A stretch of 64,000 bases of DNA from Rattus norvegicus (taxonomy: Eukaryota; Chordata; Mammalia; Rodentia; Muridae). Location: contig NC_086023.1 of NCBI RefSeq assembly GCF_036323735.1, forward strand, positions 12,542,501 to 12,606,500, given 5' to 3'. Each line of letters opens with the position of its first letter. The first letter of the stretch is position 1. Below, in pieces: positions 43,667 to 55,457 of this stretch. A program made the translations under genes and the position numbers. The notes beneath the pieces are model-generated. The model was not told the origin of the DNA. It worked only from the letters and a program-made list of their open reading frames with translations, and ran no database searches.

Positions 43667-45674
43667 ATAGATTGGACAGAATTGGAATGAGGTCTTCTAT
43701 GAAGGTCTGATATGACTCTGCACTAAGTCTATCTGGTTCTGGGCTCTTTTTGGTTGGGAAACTTTTAATAGCTACTTTGATTTCTTTAGGAGTCATGGGG
43801 TTGTTTAACGGGTTTATCTCTTCCTGATTTAACTCTGGTGCCTGGTATCTGTCTAGGAAATTGCCCACTTCCTCCAGATTTTCAAGTTTTGTCGAATATA
43901 GGCTTTTGTAGTAGGATCTGATGATTTTTTGAATTTCCTCTGATTCTGTAGTTATGTCTCCCTTTTCATTTCGGATTTTGTTAACTTGGACACACTCTCT
44001 GTATCCTCTGGTTAGTCTGGCTAAGGGTTTATCTATCTTGTTGATTTTCTCAAAGAACCAGGTCCTGGTTTTGTTGATTCTTCTGTATAGTCTTTTTCAT
44101 TTCTAATCCATTGATTTCAGCCTTGAGTTTATTTCCTGCTTTCTACTACTCTTTGGTGTACTTGTTTCTTTTTGTTCTAGAGCTTTTAGGTGTGCTCTCA
44201 AGTTGATGGTGCATGCCTACTCCTGTTTCGTTTTGCAGGCCCTCAAAACTATGAGTTTTCCTCTTAGCACAGCTTTCATTGTGTCCCATAAGTTTGGGTA
44301 TGTTGTACCTTCATTTTCATGAAATTTTAAGAAGTCTTTAATTTCTTTCTTTATTTCTTCCTTGACCAAGTTATCATTGAGTAGAGCACTGTTCAACTTC
44401 CCTGCATATGTGGTCTTTCTGTTGTTATAGTTGTTATTGAAGACTAACCTTAGTCCGTCGTGATCTAATAGGATGTGTGGGATTATTTCTATCTTCCTGT
44501 ATCCTTCGAGGCCTTTTTAGTGACTGATTATATGGTCAGTTTTGGAGAAGGTACCAGTAGGTGCTGAGAAGAAGGTATAAGTTTTTGTTTTAGGATGAAA
44601 TGTTCTATAAATATTGTTAAATCCATTTGGTTTATGACTTCTCTTAGTCTGTCTATGTCTCTGTTTAATTTCTGTTTCCATGATCTGTCCATTGATGAGA
44701 GTCGGTGTTGAAATCTCCTACTATTATTGTGTGATTTGAGCTTTGGTAAGGTTTCTTTTATGAATGTAGGTGCCCTTGCATTTGGAGCATGGATATTTAG
44801 GATTGAGAGTTCATCTTGGATTTTTCCACGATGAATATGAAGTGTCCTTACTTATCTTTTTTGATGACTTTTGGTTGAAAGTCAATTTTATTCAATATTA
44901 GAATGGCTACTCCACCTTCTTTCTTCAGACCATTTGCTTGTAAAGTTGTTTTCCAGCCTTTTACTATGATATTGTGACTGTCTTTGTCTCTGAGGTGGGT
45001 TTCCTGTATGCAGCAAAATGCTGGGTCCTCTTTACATATCCAGGCCGTTAGTCTATGTCTTTTTCTTTGGGAATTGAGTCCATTGATGTTGAGAGATATT
45101 AAGGAATAGATAGTTGCTTCCTGTTAAATCATATTTAAAGGTGGAACTATGTTTGTGTGTCTCTCTCCTTTTGGTTTCTTTGCAAGGAGATTACTTTCTT
45201 GCTTTTTCTACAGCATAGTTTCCCTCCTTGTGTTGGAGTTTTCCATTTATTATCCTTTGTAGGGATGAATTTGTAGAAAGATATTGTTTAAATTTGGTTT
45301 TGTCATGGAATATTTTGGTTCTCCATCTATGTAAATTGAGTGTTTTGCTGAACATAGTAGCCTGGGCTGTCATTTGTTTTCTCTTAGGGTCTGTATGACA
45401 TCTATCTAGGATCTTCTGGCTTCCATACACTCTGGTGAGAAGTCTGGTGTAATTCTTATAGGTGTACCCTTACATATCACTTGCCCTTATTCCCTTACTG
45501 CTTTTAATATTCTTGCTTTGTTTTGTGCATTTGGTGTTTTGACTCAGATGTGACAGGAGGAATTTCTCTTCTGGTTCAATCTATTTGGAGTTATGTAGGC
45601 TTCTTGTATGTTCATAGGCATCTCTTTCTTTAGGTTAGGGTAGTTTTCTTCTATAATTTTGTTCAAGATATTTA
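43667..45674 (-). pseudogene. Inverted 5' part: ORF1 C-terminus, ORF2 endonuclease and RT start
   Basis: Minus frame 45430-45191 is the ORF1 C-terminus (LNLHRWRTKIFHDKTKFKQY; ending EKARK). 44900-43900 is endonuclease and linker with many indels. The frame 43868-43626 is the RT N-terminus (MGNFLDRYQAPELNQEEINP; KSPEPDRLSAESYQTFIEDL). Decay is greater than in L1-A and L1-B. Confidence 0.85.
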
Positions 45675-45675
45675 G

Positions 45676-47973
45676 TAGAAACGGACAGAACACTACCAAA
45701 TTCCTTCTATAAAGCCACAATTGCTCTTATACCTAAACCACACAAAGACCCAACAAAGAAAGAGAACTACAGACCAATTTCCTTTATGAATATCAACGCA
45801 AAAATACTGAATAAAATTGTTGCAAACCGAATTCAAGAACACATCAAAATGATCATCCATCACTATCAAGTAGGCTTCATCCCAGGGATGCAGGGATGGT
45901 CTGATATACTGAATTCTGTCAACATAATCTACTATATAAACAAACTCAAAGATAAAAACCACATGATCATTTCATTAGATCCTGAGAAAGCATTTGACAA
46001 ATTCGAGACCCTTCATGATAAAAGTCCTGGAATGATCAGGAATTCAAGGCTCATAACAAAACACCATAAAAGCAATAAAAATCAAACCAGTAGCTAACAT
46101 CAACCTAAATGGAGAGAAACTTGAAGCAATCCCACTAAAATCAGGGACTAGACAAGACTGCCCACTCTCTCCCTATTTATTCAATATACTACTCAAAATC
46201 CTAGCCAGAGAAATCAGACAACAAATCATACAAATTGGAAAAGAAGTCAAAATATCACCATTTGCAGATGATATGCTAGTGTACTTAAGTGACCCCAAAA
46301 GTTCCACCATAAAAGTACTAAACCTGATAAACAGGTTCAGCAAAGTGGCTGGGTATAAAATTAACTCAAAAAAAAAAAAAAGTAGCCTTCCTCTACTCAA
46401 AGGATAAACAAGCTGAGAAAGAAATTACACCCTTCACAGTAGTCCCAAATAATATAAAATATCTTGGTGTGACTTTAACCAACGAAGTGGAAGATCTGTA
46501 TGACAAGAACTTCAAGTCTCTGAAGAAAGAAATTGAAGAAGATCTCAGAAGATAGAAAAACCTCCCATGTTCATGGACTGGCAAGATTAATATAGTGAAA
46601 ATGGCCATTGTGCCAAAAGCAATCTACAGATTCAATGCAATCTCCATCAAAATTCCAACTCAATTCTTCATAGAGATAGAAAAGGAAATTTGCAAATTTA
46701 TTTGGAATAACAAAAAACCCAGGATAGCAAAAACTATATTCAATAATAAAAGAACTTCTGGGGGAATCACTATCCCTGACTTCAGGCAGTATTACAGAGC
46801 AATAGTCATAAAAATTGTATGGTATTGGTACAGAGACAGGCACGTAGAACAGTGGAATAGAATTGAAGACCCAGAAATGAACCTTCACACCTATGGTCAC
46901 TTAATCTTTGCCAAAGGAGCTAAAACTATCCAAAGGAAGAAAGATAGCATTTTCAAAAATGGTGCTGGGTCATCTGGAGGTCAGCACGTAGAATGCAAAT
47001 TGATCCATTCTTATTGCCTTGTACCAAGCTTAAGTCCAAGTGGATCACACACCTCCACATCAAACCTGACACACTCAAACTAATAGAAGAAAAAGTGAGG
47101 AAGAGTCTCAATCACATGGGCACTGGGGGAAATTTTTCTGAAAAAAACACCAATGGCCTATGCTCTAAGACCAAAAAATCAACAAATGGGACCTCATAAA
47201 AATGCAAAGCTTCTGTAAAGTATAGGTCTCTGTCATTAGGACAAAACAGCAACCAACAGATTTGGAAAAGATCTTTACCAATCCTACATCTGATAGAGGG
47301 CTAATATCCAAAATATACAGAGAACTCAAGAAGCTAGATTCCAGAGAGCCAAATAACCCTATTAAAAATGGGATACAAAGGTAAACAAAGAATTCTCAGC
47401 TGAGCATTATTGAATGGCTGAAAAGCACCTAAGGAAATGTTCAACATACTTAGTCATCAGGGAAATGCAAATCAAAACACCCTGAGATTCCACCTTATAC
47501 CAGTCAGAATGGCTAAGACTCATTTGCGACAGCAAATGCTAGCAAGGATGTGGAGAAAGAGGAACACTCCTGCATTGTTGGTGGGATTGCAAACTGGTAC
47601 AACCACTCTGGAAATTAGTCTGGTGGTTCCTCAGAAAATTGGACATTGCACTACCTGAAGACCCAGCTAAACCTCTTCTGGGCATGTACCCAAAAGATGC
47701 TCCAACATATAAAAAGACACATGCTCCACTATATTCATAGCAGCCTTATTTATAATAGCCAGAAGTTGGAAAGAACCCAGATGCCCTTCAACAGAGGAAT
47801 GGATTCAGAAAATGTGGTACATCTACACAATGAAGTACTACTCAGCTATCAGAAGCAATGACTTCATGAAATTCAAAGGCAAATGTATTGAACTAGAAAA
47901 TATCACCCTGAGTTAGGTAACCCAATCACAGAAAAACACACATGGTATGCACTCACTGATACATGGATATTAG
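45676..47973 (+). pseudogene. Direct 3' part: ORF2 from RT palm to stop
   Basis: Starts with codons for ETDRTLPNSFYKATIALIPK-like text, then KENYRPISFMNINAKILNKI (frame 45786-46097). The RT box FADDMLVYLSDPK lies at about 46261-46299. A poly-A slip near 46369-46382 and stops near 46554 break the frame. The C-terminal part reads on to MHSLIHGY and TAG at 47971-47973. The 3' UTR follows to 48702. Confidence 0.88.
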
Positions 47974-48719
47974 CCCCAAAGCTTGAATTACCCAAGATGC
48001 AATCCACAGACCACATGAAGCTCAAGAAGAAGGATGACTAAAATGCAGAAACTTCACTGCTTCTTAAAAAAGGGAACAAAAATATCCATAGGAGGGGATA
48101 TGGAGGCAAAGTTTGGAGCAGAGACTGAAGGAACAACCATTCAGAGGCTGCCCCAAGTGTGCTGTATATATATATGGTCACCGAAACTGGGTAAGATTGA
48201 TGAAGCTAAGAAGTGCATGCTGACAGGGATCAGAAATAGATCTCTCCTGAGAGACACAACCAAAGCATGTCAAATATAGACAGGAATGCTAGTAGCAAAC
48301 CACTGAACTGAGTCGGGACCCCCGATGGAGGAATTAGAGAAAGGATTGAAAGAGCTGTAGGGACTTGCAACCCCATACAACAACAATACCAACCAACCAG
48401 AGCTTCCAGGGACTAAACCACTACCCAAAGACTCTACATGGACTGACAGGTGGTTCCAACTGCGTATGTAGCAAAGGATAGCGTTATTTGACACCAGTGG
48501 AAGGAGAAGTCCTTGGTCCTTTCAAGGTTGGAACACCAATGCACAGGAATATCGGGATTGGTGTAATAAAGGGGCATAAATGGGGGGCACCCTTATGGGA
48601 GAGGGGGAAGAGATAGGGGGCTTTTGTACAGGAAACTAGGAAAGGGAATAACATTTGAAATGTAAATAAAGAAATATATCCAGTAAAAAAGAAGATATTA
48701 AAAAAAGGTCATAGTGTTA

Positions 48720-48746
48720 GGAAGATTGAGAGTCACTCTCCTAGAC
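48720..48746 (+). mobile_element. hAT-type MITE, right part
   Basis: After the L1 target copy the MITE resumes: GATTGAGAGTCACTC (48724-48738) is the inverted repeat matching 43509-43523, followed by target copy TCCTAGAC (48739-48746). Left and right 8-bp target copies differ at one base. Confidence 0.85.
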
Positions 48747-49740
48747 TGAATAAAAAGGAGAAAACAGGGAGAACCATACCATTCACTGCTCTCTGCCTCC
48801 TGACTGTGGACATCCTGTAACTAGCTTCCTCGTGTTCCCGAGGCTATGCCTCCACACCCATGGTGAACTCCAAACAAAAACCAAAAAGAAGCCCTCCCTC
48901 CATCCCTCCCTCCTTCCGTGCCTCCAATCCTTCCCCTTCCCTCCTCCCTTTCTTCCTTCCTTCCATCCCACACTTCTTTAAGTTTCTTTTTTCAAATATT
49001 TTTTCACACTAATAAGAACAACATATTTTTTTCAGTATGTCCAGCCTAATTCCTACATCTGAGGATGCTTGGGCTGTGAGTAACCTGTATCGAGGAGTAT
49101 GAGCCTTTGCAAGAATGGAACACTTAAGCATTTTTTGTTACTTATTCAATTTTATCATGCATTGTCAATATCCTCAATTCCTGTCAAAAAGCAAAAGTTT
49201 AACATATTTATCTTTAACAATCCAATTTATTTTAATTAGCAGTTCATGAACTGGGCATTATCTTGCTAATGAAATGGAAAGGGATGGGAGGAAGCTGAGC
49301 TGAGGGCTGACTTTATGGGCACAGAGCAAAATGTAGAAACCATAGCAAATATATTGCTTATGTCAATGTTACTTTCTTTATCAGATTAAGCTAGAGAGGC
49401 CACCATTATCATGCCATCATAAACAGTCTGGAAGGCATTCAGAGTGATTGCTGTGAATTTGTTTCTGTAAACTGAATACTTAGCAGGAGGGACTCCATTT
49501 GGTTTTATCCTGCTTGCTGCAACCTAGGGCAACTACATCATCTAAAACAAGGACGTCCTATAAATTTTTTAATATAATTTTCATGCCATATTCCCATTAT
49601 ATTTAACTAGAAGTAAATTAATTAAGATACACTACACAGTTGATACAGGAAACTTGACAATGACTCACAGTAATATGAATTTGGGTAGGGTACAAAAAAC
49701 AACTAAATACCTTGTCTTCCTGGTTCCTTTCTAGTTTGCT
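48747..49740. other. Non-coding stretch with a CT-rich tract
   Basis: 48889-48971 is a CCCT/TTCC-rich low-complexity tract. The rest shows nothing I can name. Confidence 0.45.
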
Positions 49741-50095
49741 TTTTGTAATACTGTAATAAGACACTGGCCAAAAGCAATTTTGGGGAGGAAAGTATTTAGC
49801 TTGTAATTTATAGTCCATCACTGAGGGGAGTTGGGACAGGACTTCAAGCAGAGTTTATGGAGTAATACTGGCTTCGTTTCTAAGGCTTGCTCAACTGCCT
49901 TTCAACATCACAGGACCACCAGTCCATGCATGTCACTTTCTATTGTGAGATGGACCCTCATACATCAATCATCCATCAAAAGACAGCACTCATATGCCTA
50001 CAGGACAATCTGATGAAAGCAATTCTATAATAGAAATCCTCTCTTCCCAGTGATTCTGTCCAGTGTCTAGCTGACAACAACTACCCCACTCAATC
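49741..50095 (-). repeat. Rodent ~390-bp interspersed repeat, copy 1
   Basis: ACACTGGCCAAAAGCAATTT TGGGGAGGAAAG, CATCACAGGACCACCAGTCC, ACCCTCATACATCAATCATC and GTGTCTAGCTGACAACA occur in the reverse order and strand of the copy at 56214-56600. I know this as a very common rodent repeat but will not commit to a family name. Confidence 0.7.
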
Positions 50096-50640
50096 CCCTT
50101 TCTCAAGGATAGCCAACCTCAGTTCTTTTGGGGCAATGGAAAGAGAAAATTGATAACCTGAATATTGACTATTATTTTTTGTAGATGTACATTATGCTAG
50201 TAATATAGTTCTTCACCCATTTAACAAAATTAGTTTTTTCACACCATAACTAGATGGTTGACTGAAAGCTTGTATGTTCAACCTGTTATCAATCCTCCAT
50301 CTTCCTTCACAGAGCTTTTGAGCCTCACTTGTAGTTTGTAGGGTAGAGAGTCATCCTTTTCTAAACAAAGACCTCTAACCCCAAAAGTTCTGATTTACAC
50401 AACAGACTAGTCAACACCTTTCCTATAATTTTCTTATGACACGGTGTTGTCAGTACCAAAATACCTCTCTTTTACCTATATTTCTGGGATTTTACTCAGC
50501 CATAGCTGAACAACTCTGTTGTGGGAGGGTATGCTATATGTCCATTCTAGATTAGATTATTACTTTGTGGTATAGGAGCACTGAATTCTGAATTTTGTCC
50601 TTTTCCTAAGTTGGTGACTGGGGAGGGACAAATAATGTTC
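50096..50640. other. Non-coding, nothing firm
   Basis: May contain decayed retroviral sequence ahead of pol, but no gag or protease motif was recognised. Confidence 0.35.
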
Positions 50641-50659
50641 TTACCATATTTTCATCATA

Positions 50660-51264
50660 TTTTTTCCTTAAGGATTAGAGCAGGAAAAATTGGAGGCAGC
50701 TCATCAATTAGGACAGGAATAGTTACAAGCTGGTCATTTTGTTCCTTCCACTTCCTCTTGGAATACATCCATTTTTGTGATTAAGAAACAGTCTAAAAAG
50801 TGGAGATTATTGTAAGATTTAAGGGAAATTAACAAAACTGTGGTGCCTATGGGACCTACTGGTCTCCCTTCTCCTGTAGCTATACCAAAAAATTGACATA
50901 TGATAATTATTAACTTAAAGGATTGTTTCTTTACTATTCTATTAGATCCTAAAGGCTGTGAGAGATTTTCTTTTAACATTCCTTCTATAAATTTTCAGGA
51001 GCCTTCTTATCACTATTATTGGATTGTGTTACCTCAGGGGATGGCCAATAGTCCTACTATGTGTTAGGTGTATGTATTCTCTGCCCTAAAGCTTTTGAGG
51101 ATTAAGGGCTGTGGTAGTTTCTGGAGGGAAGGTAGAGGTTATAAATATTCCTAATTGTTCTACACAGCTAGCAAAATTGAAAGCTTTACAACTAGCTTTG
51201 GTAATGTTTCCTGATTAACCTTGTACCATATACACTGATAGCATGTATGTGTTGCCCCCATCAG
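50660..51264 (+). pseudogene. ERV pol: RT fragment and start of RNase H
   Basis: RT is readable in frames around 50660-51070 (QLGQE, WNTSIFVIKKQSKKWRLL, DLREINK, LPQGMANSPT), with stops. The YXDD-bearing segment is missing: near 51080 the text passes to RNase H (LAKLKALQLALVMFP; IYTDSMYV). At 51264 it is interrupted by an inserted LTR. Class II retroviral polymerase by similarity; dead. Confidence 0.75.
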
Positions 51265-51594
51265 TGGGGACCCAGTTATTTGTGGGGGTCGAGGGGGACC
51301 CATACCTGCGGGAGAAAGGGCGAGAAAGAGGAGCAAGACCAAGCAGTGTCCTTGTCAAGGTCTGTTTATTGAGAGGAATGTACAGCATTTAAAGCTCTGA
51401 AGCAGGAACTGAAGCAGGAACTGAAGCTTAGGGCGGGGGAGTACTGGGAAGTGCCCAAGGACATAAGGTGAATTTCTAAACCGCAAGATATTCTCCTTAG
51501 ACAAGGAGGCAACAGTCTTCCGGGGACATGTACTTTCTTTGAAAAGGTCAAGCCCTTCTCAGGAATCTGACTAATCCAGCAGTCCGGTCCCCGA
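51265..51594 (-). mobile_element. LTR inserted in ERV pol (solo LTR, minus)
   Basis: On the minus strand it starts TGTCGGGGACC (51594) and ends near GGGTCCCCAC (about 51266), giving short inverted ends. It has a TTTAAATGC TATA-like box and a CAATAAACAG poly(A) signal (minus strand, near 51366) followed by a CT-rich stretch typical of U5. The surrounding RNase H text resumes directly on the right. I did not find a clean target duplication, so the exact ends are uncertain. Confidence 0.7.
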
Positions 51595-52740
51595 CAATTT
51601 GTCTCAGATGGTTTCACCCATTGAGACCTTTGCCTTTGTTGCTCCTATTTCATCCATTTGTGTCTGCTTATTGCAAGTACAGGCTTTGCTATGACAGGAT
51701 TGGGAACCTATTTTTGTAGGCCATATAAGAGGACATTCCATGCTACCTGGCCCCTTAGCACAAGGTAGTGAATTGGCTGAATCTTATACTGTCTCAATGT
51801 TATTATATGTTAATGAATAGTACTACCTATGAAAAACTTTACAGATACATAAAAAATTTCATCTTAATGCTAATTCTTTGAGGTTTCACAATGGAGTAAG
51901 TAAAGAACAAGCAGCCCAAACAGTTAGTCAATGTCCCCAGTGTGCCCCATTTATTTCCTCTTCAGTTTGGGAGTTAACCCAAGAGAGTTACAGCCTAATG
52001 ATATTTAGCAAATGGATGTTACCCATATTCCTTCCTTTGGAAAATTACAGTTTGTCCATGTGTCTATTGATACCTATTCTGGCTTACTCTTTGCCTCTAC
52101 ACATAGTAGAGATAAAATTAAAGATGTTGTAAGTCACAGGACTTTGCCTTTATGGGAGTACCATGACAATTAAAATCTGATAATGGTCCAGCATATACTA
52201 ATGGACCTTTTAAGAAATTTTGTGAGGATTATGATATTATACATAAAACTGACATTCCTTATAATTCTTAAGGACCAGCCATAGTAGAAAGAGCTCATTT
52301 AACACTTAAGAATTGTCTTGAAAAACACAAAAATAGGGGACCAGATTTTCCTACCTGCTAAACTTTCCTTTATTACCTATATTTTAAAATTTTTGTTAGT
52401 ATATAAGAATAACTATTCAGCAGCAGATAGAAATTGGAAAGGAATAAGATCTAATGAAGGTCTGGTCCATTGGAAAGATTTGACCTCAGGATTGTGGAAA
52501 GGACCTGATCCTGTGTTTTAACATTAGGGCTTCTGCTTGTGTTTTTCCTAGACACGCTGAAGCACCCATTTGGGTTTTTGAGCGTTGTGTACATCCTGTT
52601 GCTATGGAATACGGTATGGATGGAGACCTATTGGAGCTTCATGAAAAATCCCCTGATTCTGATGCCAGTGGGAATAAGGAACGCAATTTGGCCAGTAGTG
52701 ATCACCACAGGAAAAGCAGCTGTCTTGTTTGTTGACTAAT
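51595..52740 (+). pseudogene. ERV pol: rest of RNase H and integrase
   Basis: The end of RNase H reads IFVGHIRGHSMLPGPLAQGS (about 51712-51771). The integrase zinc-finger half shows LRFHNGVSKEQAAQTVSQCP (about 51876-51940). The core follows with frameshifts. The C-terminal domain appears at 52500-52700 (ACVFPRHAEAPIWVFERCV). Integrase would join viral DNA to host DNA; here it is broken by stops at several points. Confidence 0.75.
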
Positions 52741-53760
52741 TGCTAGGAAATGAAGATTCAGCTTTTGTGGTTCGGGTTTCTAGAGTCTTTCCTATGCCCT
52801 TGGATGATGATGGAAGATTTCTCCTCATATTACATTGTCACAAAAGAGATTTTGACGTTACTGCAGTCGTTATTACCACTGCTGAGCATCCTGTCCTGCC
52901 ACTGGTGCTCACAATGGCTTTCCTTGCTGAGGCGGCTGCTGCTGCTGCTGCTGCAGTGGTCCCAGCGTAGCCTGTGCTCCAACCCCTCCATGTGCACTGC
53001 TATGTGCTGTAGGAGGAGGCCAGACTCCCATCGTTGCCCCCGTCCCCCCTCCCCCCGACAGCTGTTTTCGCCATAGCTGGTGTTGCCATTTCACAATCTC
53101 TGGCTTCTGCTCATATATTGGATAAACTGGAGAAGTCTGCAGCTCTAACTGTTCTGAATGGTTTAAATTCACAGATCCAATCAAGATGTCTGAACTTAAG
53201 TCAACAGACTTCCTTGTTACAAGAACAATTGGATTTATTGTGGGATGCTCATATGTCTTCTTGCTCATCATGCTGTTTGTATTACCCAAATGATACTAAT
53301 GCTGGAGATAATGTTGACTATTCTTCACAGTAATGCCATCTGCATGAAGCTGCTGGGGACCAGGGAACTCTGCCCTGGTTGTGTGATTCTCAGGCATGCA
53401 TGGTTGCATTGCCTGTTGGTCATTTGAGAGAGGTTCAGCTAATCCTGAACAGTCTTGGGAGAGACTTTGACATCATCACTACTATTATACCAGCCATTGC
53501 CACTGCAGCCACTGCAGCTGCAGTGTCTGGGATTGCCCTCTACCAATCTGTTGTTAATGCAAGCACAGTGGATAAACTTTCAGTAGAAGTGGCTGACAAT
53601 TGGGAATTCTAAATTTAAATCCACAGCCGGTGCTTTTACAGGAACAGCTTGATCTCATATGGCCTCCTGTTCTGCTATTTTCATGCATGTTTGTGTGACT
53701 CCAACTAGAGTTCAAAACCTTACTGTGGCCCTCAGTTTATGGCCCTTGGCACTGTAGTAG
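52741..53760 (+). pseudogene. ERV env remnant with two TM-like modules
   Basis: Surface env is mostly lost. The first transmembrane-subunit-like module is at 53060-53260 (AGVAISQSLASAHILDKLEK, then LLQEQLDLLWD). A second, related module is at 53465-53680 (hydrophobic AIATAATAAAVSGIALYQS, then DKL, a frame change, and LLQEQLDLIWP). A membrane-anchor-like run (ALGTVVVGLLLLITYA) is at about 53740-53790. Stops separate all pieces, so no envelope protein can be made. Confidence 0.65.
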
Positions 53761-53918
53761 TTGGCCTCTTGCTTCTTATCACATATGCAGATAGCATTCT
53801 CAGTCCTAGGCAGCAACCAAGCAAGTGTTACTCTCCTTGGCAGGAAACAATCCCTCTGCCCAAATCTGGCAAAGACAGTAAACCCTTTGGGGCCTGCACC
53901 CACCTAAGACAGGGGCTC

Positions 53919-54335
53919 TGAGAATGGCCGAGATTCCCAAGGATGGGCAAGGGTATTTCTTTTCCCAGAGTGACCTAAGACATGCACTACTTCAAAAAAT
54001 ATAAAAGAGGGTTGGACCCTCCCAGGCTCCCTCAGTATTTGCTCCCTGCTGAGCCTTGCTGGTGCATGTGGAAGCTTTTTTTCTTAACAAAGGAACCTCT
54101 TGGCCTTCTCTATTTGGCCGATGGGCGGTAACACCTGGGAGGTAACACCATGGAGTCAGTTCCTGGTTTTTGTTCCTGTTTTTATACTGAGGGCATAAAT
54201 TTGTTTTTCCACTGTGCTTCTTGAGATTTTCCACCCGGGTGAACTTGGTGTATATATACTGTGTACCTCAGTAAAGCTTTGTCATTCTCATACCATGAAT
54301 GACCCAAGACTCTGTCTTTTGTTAAATCCCACAGG
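53919..54335 (+). mobile_element. Probable 3' LTR of the ERV
   Basis: A purine-rich AGACAGGGG lies just before. Inside are a TATA box (AATATAAAAGAGG, about 53998) and a poly(A)-like AGTAAAGC (about 54271), and it ends near AAATCCCACA. The borders are guesses from the TG...CA rule. Confidence 0.45.
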
Positions 54336-54845
54336 CTTACGCCCAGTTCTTGGTACCATGGCAATGTGGGTGCTCTCAACCACCATTGCCATGACCATTC
54401 AGATTAACTCATGAAAGTGATTTGGGACTATTTGTTGATGCAGCATATCTTGTCCTTTATTGGTTGCTGATTGCTTGCTAGAAATATTTCCTTTTTCTTC
54501 TACTAGACTTTTGTTTGTCTGCTACTATTTCTATAATGTTCTAACACCCAATTGATACTGATCATTCTAAAAATAACCTATTAGTTCTAACCAAACCCAT
54601 CAGCATCTTTCAGCCCTTTCAAGGAAATGTTTGTGAACAGTAGGTGATGCATCAGAAGGAGCAGGGAAAGAGGAAAGGTTAGCAGATGGTTTAAAGTTGT
54701 TTTTCATTTTTAAAATAGTTTAAGATAATTTAAATACAGGTGTTTGTGTTTAAGAATTTAAATTAATTTCAAAACTGAAATATGAACAATACTACATAAC
54801 TTCCTTTAAAATACTTTCTTTTAAAATTTTAATTACATATGCATA
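54336..54845. other. AT-rich stretch, nothing recognised
   Basis: No supported feature. Confidence 0.4.
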
Positions 54846-55262
54846 TGTGTGGATTGCCTTTTGGGGCCACTTGCTTCTAGATACTTGGCAGGAATTTGGC
54901 CAGAACAAAAGAGGTAAGCTCAAGGCAGGAATCTGACTTTGAGCTCAGGAAATAGGCCCAGATTAAGAACATTTACATTTGAGTTAATGAAAAGCTCAGA
55001 GCAGGCTCAGTGGAGACATGCTTTTGTCTTGGTCATCCTGACTAACCTCTGTAAAAGTGTTAGAAGAATTTTGTTTATTGCTTTGCTTGTTCCTTAACCC
55101 GGACCTGATCTCATTAATTTGCATGCACTTAAATTGTATAAGAGCAGACTGGAAAATAAACCAACTTTAGCCTCCGCACTGGCTGGAGTCATGTTATAAT
55201 GTTGTCTAATTATCTTTTTTCTTTTTAATCCTCACTCCTGCCTTGGAGAACCTGTTGACTGA
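54846..55262 (+). mobile_element. LTR-like element
   Basis: A TATA-type box (TTGTATAAGAGCAG, near 55136) and a poly(A) signal (AAAATAAACC, near 55153) stand at LTR-like spacing, followed by a U5-like T/C-rich stretch (to CTGCCTTGGAGAACC). Borders and family are uncertain; no internal retroviral region is attached. Confidence 0.55.
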
Positions 55263-55274
55263 CTGAGCTGGCTT

Positions 55275-55457
55275 AGTCTCATATGTGTGTCTGAGGGTGT
55301 ACCTGTGTATGTGAGGGTAGTGCCCACAGTCAATGTTGGATTCCCTGGGGCTGCTGTTGCTGGCACTTGTAAATCGCCTGACTTAGATGCTGAGTACTGT
55401 CTTCTACAAGTGCAGTATGTACTCTTAACCTTTGAACTATCTTTGCAGCCTCTAAAA
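55275..55457 (-). mobile_element. Diverged B2/B3 SINE
   Basis: Minus orientation: TGTGTGTCTGAGGGTGTACC..., GGATTCCCTGGGGCTGCTGT and TACTCTTAACCTTTGAACTA TCTTTGCAGCC, the reversed tRNA-like head. Confidence 0.68.

Larger units (their letters stand above)
43651..48719 (+). mobile_element. Twin-primed (5'-inverted) L1, about 5 kb, inside the MITE
   Basis: 43667-45674 is minus-oriented L1 (from the RT N-terminus, through the endonuclease, back into ORF1). 45676-48702 is plus-oriented L1 (from the next ORF2 codons through the 3' UTR and tail). The left end of the inverted part and the start of the direct part are neighbours in L1-B (around 40010-40040), only about 10 nt apart, so the element is complete from ORF1 to tail apart from the inversion. 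AAAATGTCATGGTTTA (43651-43666) and AAAAGGTCATAGTGTTA (48703-48719) are the decayed target duplication. Confidence 0.93.
50641..54340 (+). mobile_element. Decayed class II (ERVK/betaretrovirus-like) endogenous retrovirus
   Basis: The order is RT, RNase H, integrase, env remnant and probable 3' LTR. RT, RNase H and integrase text is of the IAP/MMTV class by its general style (LPQGMANSPT box; FVGHIR.HS; IWVFERCV in the integrase C-terminus). Gag, protease, the 5' LTR and much of RT and surface env were not seen. Many stops and frameshifts; a separate LTR sits inside pol. Confidence 0.8.

Noticed and set aside
50641..54340. A coding-competent endogenous retrovirus
   Set aside because: Gag and protease are not visible, RT lacks its catalytic segment, an LTR interrupts RNase H, and env is fragmentary with stops.
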